Below are positions 1 through 5,231 of a DNA stretch of 14,929 nt, in pieces. Position numbers and translations under genes: made by a program. This stretch comes from Bacteroidota bacterium (lineage in GTDB: Bacteria; Bacteroidota; Bacteroidia; B-17B0; Aurantibacillaceae). How positions within the stretch are numbered: position 1 is the first letter of the stretch; every line of letters begins with the position of its first letter. Location: NCBI GenBank assembly GCA_023433205.1, contig JAEZDS010000114.1, positions 1 through 14,929 on the forward strand. The letters run 5' to 3'. Below the pieces are notes generated by a model that was given only the letters and a program-made list of their open reading frames with translations, did no database searches and was not told the origin of the DNA.

Positions 1-1077
1 GGCCAGAAGTGTAAATGCTTCTTTTATTATTGTACGGCCATTCACCTGCAGTTCAAAAAGATGTCTTCCCGGCCGGTGTTTACGGGTACTGAGATCGGTA
101 AACGACTGTTTTTTTGCAAGCTTCTCATCTACCCCGGGCATCAGCACAAACTCTTTTAATTTAAAAGTTTTGGCAGAGACCCCGTTTTTTTTCTGGTAAT
201 AAATTTTAAAATCAACTGCTAATTTCTGACCATGATCTTTTAAACCTTTCATTTCGAAACTGAAGCTGAGCGTGCTGCCGATCTTCAGCACAGGGGGAGA
301 AAGTCTGAATTTCTTCACCTCAAACAGTGGATCTTTTTCAAACCTGAGTGCAGCCAGAGAACCTTCATGCCCTTTTTTGATAAGTGTTCGGTTGGCATGA
401 CGGATAATCCAGGCTGTTCGCTCATTGGTGGCAGGCCATGAAGCGCACAGGCGCAGCATATAAGCGGGATCAAACTTTGAGATATCGTTAAGGTGATTGG
501 CTACCGACTTCCTCACATACAGTTCGGGGTCAGCACGCAGGGCATCAAGTATTGGTCTGGTACTTTCGGGCTGCTGAATAACCCTGTCGAGTTTAAAAGA
601 CCAGGGCAGGCGGGGGCGGCTACCTTCAGAGGCAAGCCGGCGCACATGGTGGTTTTCATCGTTTGCCCAGCTGTACATTACTTTTATGGTGTTATCGAAA
701 TCATTCTTAAGAAATTCGCGAACAGCAAATTCGGAGGAGCCAAAACGCGTGAAATAGGCGAGTGAATCCATTGAAAGGTTGAAGTGCGAATGGCCGTATA
801 AACTCACAAAATCAGGAAAAACCAGATTGGTATAGCCGCCAGGCATTTGGGGGATCACCTCACGCAGAATTTTAACTGACCGGGCATAGGAGGCGGGTAG
901 CAGTTCTCTCAAGACCTGTGATGTACGGCGCAGGCGCTGGTTGAGCGATAGTTCGCTGATGTTCTTACAGCAGCCACTTACAAACTTTTTGCTGTTAAAG
1001 TCAGCATCAACTTCGGCAAGTCGTGATCCCAGGTTTTTGTACCACCCTTCATTAAACATTTCCTTAAGTGGTTCCAT
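1..1077 (-). CDS. alkC: AlkC-family DNA alkylation repair glycosylase with C-terminal Ig-like domain (3' end cut by window)
   Basis: An open frame of 359 codons starts at ATG 1077-1075 and runs without a stop to the window edge, so the C-terminus is missing. Residues 1 to about 250 are helical and carry signatures of the AlkC/AlkD-like HEAT-repeat glycosylases (COG4335): SSEFAVREFL at 114-123, the very characteristic VRRLASEGSRPRLPW at 145-159, and VRKSVANHLNDISK at 188-201. Members of this family remove N3-alkylated bases such as 3-methyladenine and 3-methylcytosine from DNA without flipping the base, in the cytosol. From about residue 255 the sequence turns beta-rich (for example LKIGSTLSFSFEMKG, 264-278), matching the Ig-like DNA-contacting domain known from one AlkC subgroup. 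The gene lies 20 bp downstream of the DUF5916 gene on the same strand, so co-transcription is possible, but a perfect -7-like element sits just before its ATG. The family call is strong; substrate range is inferred from the family. Confidence 0.88.
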   Translation of the reverse strand, partial: MEPLKEMFNEGWYKNLGSRLAEVDADFNSKKFVSGCCKNISELSLNQRLRRTSQVLRELLPASYARSVKILREVIPQMPGGYTNLVFPDFVSLYGHSHFNLSMDSLAYFTRFGSSEFAVREFLKNDFDNTIKVMYSWANDENHHVRRLASEGSRPRLPWSFKLDRVIQQPESTRPILDALRADPELYVRKSVANHLNDISKFDPAYMLRLCASWPATNERTAWIIRHANRTLIKKGHEGSLAALRFEKDPLFEVKKFRLSPPVLKIGSTLSFSFEMKGLKDHGQKLAVDFKIYYQKKNGVSAKTFKLKEFVLMPGVDEKLAKKQSFTDLSTRKHRPGRHLFELQVNGRTIIKEAFTLLA

Positions 1078-1081
1078 AATT

Positions 1082-1089
1082 CAAAGATA
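1082..1089 (-). promoter_or_regulatory. Possible -7 element (TATCTTTG) directly before the alkC-like start
   Basis: The minus strand reads TATCTTTG, a perfect match to the Bacteroidota -7 consensus TAnnTTTG, followed by AATT and then the ATG. A start site about 7 nt past the centre would fall at or within one or two bases of the start codon, giving a leaderless or nearly leaderless mRNA. No TTG is seen at the usual -33 distance; the nearest similar sequence is TTTC. A chance match inside a 20-bp intergenic gap is possible. Confidence 0.35.
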
Positions 1090-1097
1090 CAGCCGCT

Positions 1098-3530
1098 TTA
1101 TCTGAAACCTCGTTTTTGAAGTGTTTTTTTTATGTCGAGATAATCAAGATAATACAGCACTTTTAATGAAAAAGTATTATTCTGGTCGGCGTTAAACGAG
1201 CTTCTGAAGTTGCGGTAATAGTGGTGCACGATTTCAGAACCATTTTGGATAACAGCAGTCTTCCACACCAGATTTAATTCACTGCCAGGCGCAAACTGCC
1301 AGAAAAAGACCATATCGATGTTAAAGGCATTAAAATTTACATTGTGGTTCCCGTGGTAGGAATATTTGTTCAGTGACCCCTGTCGGTCAAGTTCGTAGTA
1401 CCCCCTGTAAACTGCTTTTGACCAGTAATGTCTGAGCCTGAAGCTCAGGCTCATTTTATTGGTGAATTTGTATAGGGCAGAAAAAATATTACTTACCGTT
1501 TCCATATTGCGCCTGCCAAAGGTGATGGTGTCAGAGGTTTTGTTGTAACTGACAAAGCCAACATCATCGTTGCGGAGGTGATCACTCACTTCGTATATAA
1601 AGGAGAGCCTGTTATTTGCACGGAATCGAGGAGATACGCTTAGATTTATATTGTACCTGTTGAACTCCTCAAATTCGCGGTAACCGGCAAATACATCCAC
1701 AGCAAAAGGCCGGCGGTAATCGGTAGATATCCATGCCCCGCCGTAGTAATTTACCGGAAATGTATAAAACCTGCCCGGCACCCGGGCCTCGTAATAATCA
1801 TAGGTGATAACAGGCTCGGCACCGTATTCGATGCCGGCACTAAGAAATTTTTTAGTGAAGGTGGTGATGTTCTCTCCGTAAATACCAAAGTTCCAGAAGG
1901 CGCCGGGTTCATACATCCGCTGGTACATGATGGTAATATTGTTGAAGGAGTTGTTCAGTTTCCAGAATGGCTTATAGATGTCGTACGATAAAGTGAGGCC
2001 TGACTCGATGTTGTTGCTCAGAAACAGTATACCAAGATCATTGTGATCATATTTATCTGTTTTGATCCTTCCAAACATGTTCCATTTAAAATTACCACCA
2101 CTTTTTCCAAAAGAAAGATCGCCGCTGTATCCAAGATTTGGCGCCTGAGAGGGATAAACCACTGCGCTAACCGCTGAGGCTCCGCTGATTTGCCAGGTAT
2201 TTGTTTTGTTATTAAGGCGAAAACTTGCCCCGCTTACGTTGGCATCATAATAACTGCCCTCACGCAAAACATTGGTGTTGATAAAACTTGCAAATGAATT
2301 GTTTTTGAATGTCTGGTCGAGCACCACAATATTGTAATTGGTAAGCGGCGAGGTTCTTATCTGTCGTAACGCTCCTTCGTGATTGGCGAGTGTGGCATAA
2401 CTTTCGGCCGACAGTGCATTGAATACACCAATGCCCAGTTTTGACGGCGTGCGGCCCGACAGTTTAGTGGCATTGAGCAGCTGGGTTTGAGAAGGGTTTC
2501 GGATAACTTTTTCATCAGGCCCTGCCTGCTGGTAAGGCAAATAATAATCAAGAGGAAGTCCCCCCACCCTTCTGCTATAAAACAAACCGCCTTTATTGAA
2601 CAATTCAGTTCCTTCGGTAAAAAAGGGACGGCGTTCCTGAAACTGTACTTCAAAAGGAGAAAGGTTCAGCACCTGGTTGTCGCTTTGCACCTGGCTGAAA
2701 TCTGGAACAAGCGTCATATCCAGTGTAAAAGCATCGGTAAGTCCGTATTTAATATCCATGCCGCCGCTCACATTATAATTCAGGTTTTTGATAGCAGGAT
2801 CGTGAAAGGGGAAATGATCTGCTATTGCAGCTATATATGGCGAAAGTGACAACCTCAGTGGTGGCTTTATATTCTTCAAACCGGTAAGATTGCCGCTTTG
2901 CCTGATCAAAGCATTTATGGCAGGATCTAACGGACTCCAGAAACTGTTTTCACGAAGCCTTCGGATCTTCCGAAGAATATTCAGCCCCCACACCTGCTCT
3001 GCTTCACGCGAGAAACGCAGTGCTGAATAGGGGATCTTCATTTCAACTGTCCATCCCTTATCGTGAACCTGCACAGCGCTGAGCCATACCGCGTTCCATT
3101 CAAAATCCTGCCCCTGGCTGCTGTACCGCGCGTCAATCTGGGTGCCGGCGGCGGTGACAAAAAATCCAAAGGCGTTAAGATCATCATTATAGGTATCCAG
3201 AAGCACCCCGAACAGATCGGCATTGGCCTCATTGTCCCGTACGCTTAATTCGCGCAGCACACTGTCGGCCGAAACATCGCTTAACTCAGCTCCGATGTAC
3301 AGCGCAAAGTCGTCGTAAACAAATTTTACTTTTGAAACCTGCGACGAAGGCATACCAGGATGAAGCTCGCGCTGCACAAAACCAACCGCCTCTTCGGCGC
3401 CCACCCATGATGAATCGTTCAGTATGCCATCAATTACCGGCGGCCCAACTATTCTGAGGGCAGAAACATTTTTCTGGGAATGGCCCATAAAAAGCTGTAA
3501 ACAGCATATCGCAAGCAGGAGTATTTTCAC
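1098..3530 (-). CDS. CBM9-like / DUF5916 outer-membrane protein
   Basis: This 810-residue protein has an N-terminal signal peptide (hydrophobic core within residues 2-15, likely cleavage near 18). A CBM9/DOMON-like beta domain spans about 27-220, opening with PPVIDGILNDSSW (30-42), the typical start of this module. The remainder is DUF5916, with its conserved stretch at about 256-308 including DMTLVPDFSQVQSDNQVLNL and then ERRPFFTEG. The C-terminal half is rich in alternating aromatic and polar residues, as expected for an outer-membrane beta-barrel; this is inference. The family is common in Bacteroidota; its biochemical role is not established, and sugar binding should not be assumed. The start codon is GTG (3530-3528): an in-frame TAA lies at 3551-3549 with no ATG between, so GTG is the only reasonable start. 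It is divergent from the small lipoprotein gene at 3674. Confidence 0.88.
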   Translation of the reverse strand: MKILLLAICCLQLFMGHSQKNVSALRIVGPPVIDGILNDSSWVGAEEAVGFVQRELHPGMPSSQVSKVKFVYDDFALYIGAELSDVSADSVLRELSVRDNEANADLFGVLLDTYNDDLNAFGFFVTAAGTQIDARYSSQGQDFEWNAVWLSAVQVHDKGWTVEMKIPYSALRFSREAEQVWGLNILRKIRRLRENSFWSPLDPAINALIRQSGNLTGLKNIKPPLRLSLSPYIAAIADHFPFHDPAIKNLNYNVSGGMDIKYGLTDAFTLDMTLVPDFSQVQSDNQVLNLSPFEVQFQERRPFFTEGTELFNKGGLFYSRRVGGLPLDYYLPYQQAGPDEKVIRNPSQTQLLNATKLSGRTPSKLGIGVFNALSAESYATLANHEGALRQIRTSPLTNYNIVVLDQTFKNNSFASFINTNVLREGSYYDANVSGASFRLNNKTNTWQISGASAVSAVVYPSQAPNLGYSGDLSFGKSGGNFKWNMFGRIKTDKYDHNDLGILFLSNNIESGLTLSYDIYKPFWKLNNSFNNITIMYQRMYEPGAFWNFGIYGENITTFTKKFLSAGIEYGAEPVITYDYYEARVPGRFYTFPVNYYGGAWISTDYRRPFAVDVFAGYREFEEFNRYNINLSVSPRFRANNRLSFIYEVSDHLRNDDVGFVSYNKTSDTITFGRRNMETVSNIFSALYKFTNKMSLSFRLRHYWSKAVYRGYYELDRQGSLNKYSYHGNHNVNFNAFNIDMVFFWQFAPGSELNLVWKTAVIQNGSEIVHHYYRNFRSSFNADQNNTFSLKVLYYLDYLDIKKTLQKRGFR

Positions 3531-3543
3531 AGCTTCAGACCAG

Positions 3544-3551
3544 CAAATTTA
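3544..3551 (-). promoter_or_regulatory. Probable -7 element (TAAATTTG) of the DUF5916 gene
   Basis: The minus strand reads TAAATTTG, a perfect TAnnTTTG match, ending 13 nt before the GTG start codon. The predicted transcription start is near 3540, leaving a leader of only about 10 nt. I see no TTG at the expected -33 distance, so an activator or a degenerate upstream box may be involved. The element's last bases also form part of the in-frame stop region that fixes the GTG start. Confidence 0.5.
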
Positions 3552-3623
3552 AAACAGCGTCATTAAAGAGCGTTCACCCTGTCGGGGGGAAAGTTTTGAA
3601 GTTGTAAGATCAGAATCTGATAA

Positions 3624-3654
3624 TTTGGCCGGACATAATAAAAAGCTACATTTA
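3624..3654 (+). promoter_or_regulatory. Bacteroidota-type promoter of the small lipoprotein gene
   Basis: TTTG at 3624-3627 is followed, after a 19-nt spacer, by TACATTTA at 3647-3654. This is one mismatch from the Bacteroidota consensus TTG-N17-23-TAnnTTTG. The predicted start site is near 3658, about 16 nt upstream of the ATG at 3674. This is the only promoter in the window where both boxes are visible at canonical spacing. Confidence 0.6.
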
Positions 3655-3673
3655 CAGCTTACACCTTTTAATC

Positions 3674-3865
3674 ATGAAAAAATTAATTGTAGCTGTTGCA
3701 GTTATGTGGATGGTTTCGTGCAACAATCAGAATAACACCGAAAGATCCTCAGCAGGAAACAAGCAGGAGTGCGATTCTGTTGAGCAGGAGATGTTTGATG
3801 AAAACGGCAACGTTTATTACGTAAAAGTTGCTGTACCCTGCGACACGCTTGAGCAGAACGACTAA
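3674..3865 (+). CDS. Small lipoprotein, function unknown
   Basis: This 63-residue protein has a classic lipoprotein signal: basic start MKK, hydrophobic stretch to residue 14, then V-S-C with the lipidated cysteine at 16. The mature part of about 48 residues is hydrophilic, begins with Asn/Gln-rich CNNQNN, and has two further cysteines (C33, C56) that could pair in the periplasm or on the surface. It resembles no family I can name. Coding status is supported by the lipobox, a well-spaced upstream promoter and ATG, and the absence of any competing gene on the other strand. It is divergent from the DUF5916 gene and convergent with the phosphorylase gene, whose stop lies only 20 bp away. With so few residues after the lipobox, no function can be assigned. 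Confidence 0.72.
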   Translation: MKKLIVAVAVMWMVSCNNQNNTERSSAGNKQECDSVEQEMFDENGNVYYVKVAVPCDTLEQND

Positions 3866-3885
3866 GGTAGATCAGTTTGCAGGTG

Positions 3886-4698
3886 CTATTTCCGTCGCAG
3901 AAAACTGCTGAAAATCAGTGAAAGTTGTTCATCGGCTTCGGCGGCGGCTGCGACTATCTGCTGAATATTTACCGGGTGCAGCTTATCCGGGTCGCATTCG
4001 TCGGTAATTACTGAAACGGCTGCGCAGGGCATGCCCATGTGGTTGGCGGCAATCACTTCAGGAACAGTTGACATACCCACCATATCGGCGCCAATGGTGC
4101 GCAGGAACCGGTACTCAGCACGGGTCTCCAGGTTTGGCCCGCTTACGGCAGCATATGCACCTTTTTTCAGAGAACAATTCAGCGCCACCGCTTGTTTAAG
4201 CAATAATTCGGAGAGATTTTTGTCATAAGGCGCGCTCATGTCGGGAAAACGGGGCCCCAGCAGGTCGATGTTCTTCCCTGTGAGCGGATTGTGAGGCTGC
4301 AGGTTGATATGATCGTCTATCAGAACAAGATCGCCTTTTTTAAATTGTGTGTTAACCCCTCCGGCCGCATTCGAAAGCAGCAATGCCGCGGCGCCGAGCA
4401 ATTTAGCAACCCGCACAGGAAAAACCACCTGCTGCATATTGTATCCTTCATAATAATGATAACGCCCCTGGTAGATGAGGACCCTGTTTGCACCCGCCTC
4501 TGCATAAACAAGCCTACCCTTGTGCGTTTCAACAGTTGCAGGGGGAAAATGCGGAATCTCCTCATAGCTGATATTGTCGAGTACTTTAACATGGTCAATC
4601 AATTTTCCCAAGCCTGTTCCCAATACAACAGCGGTGTGCACTTCAGTGATCCCTCTCGACCGCAAAAAATCCGCTGCTTCATTAAGTTGGTCTATCAT
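3886..4698 (-). CDS. punA: Purine nucleoside phosphorylase, trimeric (class I, family 2) type
   Basis: This cytosolic enzyme of 270 residues should split purine (deoxy)nucleosides with phosphate to give free base and (deoxy)ribose-1-phosphate in purine salvage. Full length and near-complete motif conservation support the call: phosphate-loop GTGLG (27-31), QGRYHYYEGY (77-86, phosphate-binding Arg79 and His81), SNAAGG (109-114), GPNLETRAEYR (187-197) with purine-contacting Glu191, and MSTVPEV (209-215) followed by VSVITDE. These align without gaps to human PNP Glu201, Met219 and Asn243. The last position is Asp233 here instead of Asn; in the related methylthioadenosine phosphorylases an Asp near this position favours 6-aminopurines, so base preference may differ from inosine/guanosine-only enzymes. 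The start is ATG 4698-4696. It stands alone, convergent with the lipoprotein gene. I see no terminator in the 20-bp gap. Confidence 0.93.
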   Translation of the reverse strand: MIDQLNEAADFLRSRGITEVHTAVVLGTGLGKLIDHVKVLDNISYEEIPHFPPATVETHKGRLVYAEAGANRVLIYQGRYHYYEGYNMQQVVFPVRVAKLLGAAALLLSNAAGGVNTQFKKGDLVLIDDHINLQPHNPLTGKNIDLLGPRFPDMSAPYDKNLSELLLKQAVALNCSLKKGAYAAVSGPNLETRAEYRFLRTIGADMVGMSTVPEVIAANHMGMPCAAVSVITDECDPDKLHPVNIQQIVAAAAEADEQLSLIFSSFLRRK

Positions 4699-4752
4699 AA
4701 AAACAAATCAGGAAAACAAGATACAAATACCGCGCTAACAAATGCATGAAGC

Positions 4753-4766
4753 GTAACAAAAGTTAC
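4753..4766. promoter_or_regulatory. Crp/Fnr-like palindromic operator GTAAC-N4-GTTAC
   Basis: GTAACAAAAGTTAC is a perfect inverted repeat with two 5-bp half-sites and a 4-bp spacer, the geometry of Fnr-type binding sites (TTGAT-N4-ATCAA). Its centre (4759.5) lies about 41 bp upstream of the start site predicted from the -7 element at 4790-4797, the classic position for a class II activator site. The lack of a TTG at -33 fits an activator-dependent promoter. The regulator itself is not in this window, so the family assignment is inferred from geometry. Confidence 0.5.
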
Positions 4767-4789
4767 CGATGGTATGCCTTTAATAATGG

Positions 4790-4797
4790 TAACTTTG
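4790..4797 (+). promoter_or_regulatory. Probable -7 element (TAACTTTG) for the DUF2892-type gene
   Basis: TAACTTTG is a perfect match to TAnnTTTG on the plus strand. The predicted start site is near 4800, which gives a leader of about 127 nt before the ATG at 4928. There is no matching -33 TTG; the palindrome at 4753-4766 sits where an activator would replace it. Confidence 0.5.
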
Positions 4798-4843
4798 TGT
4801 AGCATTGTTATTGCCGGGCTACAAGCCGGTTTGATATGTTGAT

Positions 4844-4868
4844 ACACAGCTGTTGTTTAAAGCTGTGT
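4844..4868 (+). promoter_or_regulatory. Leader hairpin upstream of the DUF2892-type gene
   Basis: ACACAGCT (4844-4851) and AGCTGTGT (4861-4868) form a perfect 8-bp stem around a 9-nt loop. It lies inside the predicted transcribed leader. It is not followed by a T-run, so it does not look like an intrinsic terminator. It could be an RNA structure affecting stability or translation, or a DNA operator. Confidence 0.45.
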
Positions 4869-4927
4869 TTCGGAGCCGGGAATTTTGAACCGAGGTTTCA
4901 ACTTCAGTAATTAGAATTTAATTTTTT

Positions 4928-5158
4928 ATGAAAGATATCACTTTAAGAATCCTTACCAACTGGAACATGATGCGGGTATTAAGGCTTGCGCTGGGTTTTT
5001 TTATCCTTATTGAAGGGATCACGGCAAGCAGTCTGCTCAGTATAAGCCTGGGTTCTGTTCTCACACTCAGCGGCATCTTTAACGTAGGAGGCTGCGCAGG
5101 AGGCGACTGCGCTGCCGGCAACTGCACCACTGACAAGGGGGAAAAGAAAGAGGCTTGA
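4928..5158 (+). CDS. DUF2892-type small inner-membrane protein with Cys-rich tail
   Basis: This 76-residue protein opens with a short amphipathic segment and NWNMMRVLRLALG (11-23), the signature of DUF2892 membrane proteins (related to the membrane part of YgaP), then two hydrophobic spans at about 18-33 and 36-53. A soluble tail follows with C56, C61 and C66 in a C-X4-C-X4-C array, and a charged end (KGEKKEA). DUF2892 proteins often occur beside rhodaneses, sulfur carriers and Crp/Fnr-type regulators, so a link to sulfur or thiol chemistry is plausible but not shown here. The tail cysteines could bind metal or carry persulfide; this is inference. The gene is monocistronic: a bidirectional terminator starts 22 bp after its stop, and its promoter region carries a Crp/Fnr-like palindrome. 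The ATG at 4928 keeps the whole conserved N-terminus. Confidence 0.8.
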   Translation: MKDITLRILTNWNMMRVLRLALGFFILIEGITASSLLSISLGSVLTLSGIFNVGGCAGGDCAAGNCTTDKGEKKEA

Positions 5159-5180
5159 AATTTTGACTGAGGTGCAAAAT

Positions 5181-5213
5181 AAAAAGGCCATCCCTAAAGG
5201 ATGACCTTTTTTT
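5181..5213. terminator. Bidirectional intrinsic terminator
   Basis: AAAAAGGCCATCC (5181-5193) pairs with GGATGACCTTTTT (5199-5211) around loop CTAAA, with one C/A mismatch in the stem, and is followed by further T residues to 5213. On the minus strand the same hairpin ends in a T-run from the A tract. It lies between the convergent genes 4928-5158 and 5232-6947 and should stop transcription from both sides. Confidence 0.85.
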
Positions 5214-5231
5214 GTTGGGTGATCGAAAAAC

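Larger units (their letters stand above)
4699..4927. other. Divergent intergenic regulatory region between punA and the small membrane-protein gene
   Basis: These 229 bp separate two divergent genes and hold no credible coding sequence. They contain a perfect 14-bp palindrome (4753-4766), a perfect TAnnTTTG -7 element facing right (4790-4797), a 9-bp inverted repeat whose arms overlap both of those (AAAGTTACC 4759-4767 and GGTAACTTT 4788-4796), a strong hairpin (4844-4868), and three GCCGG-containing segments (around 4812, 4825 and 4874) that could add further pairing. No clear promoter for the leftward phosphorylase gene is visible; TATCTTGT at 4716-4723 is a weak candidate. Confidence 0.6.

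Noticed and set aside
493..765. 90-codon plus-strand frame near the left edge
   Set aside because: It lies opposite the AlkC-like gene, whose 359-codon frame carries clear family motifs.
3866..3885. Possible terminator between the convergent lipoprotein and phosphorylase genes
   Set aside because: The 20-bp gap contains no inverted repeat and no T-run; any terminator would have to lie inside the coding regions.
4716..4742. Possible leftward promoter for the phosphorylase (TTTG, then TATCTTGT)
   Set aside because: The spacer is only 15 nt and the -7 box lacks the conserved final TTTG, so the match is too weak to list.
4291..4749. 152-codon plus-strand frame ending upstream of the small membrane-protein gene
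   Set aside because: It is antisense to the phosphorylase gene, has no recognisable motif, and the opposite frame is full length with every family motif.
4812..4828. CCGGGCT-ACA-AGCCGG hairpin in the leader
   Set aside because: It pairs only with a bulged G and a 3-nt loop; it is kept as part of the structured-leader finding and not as a separate feature.
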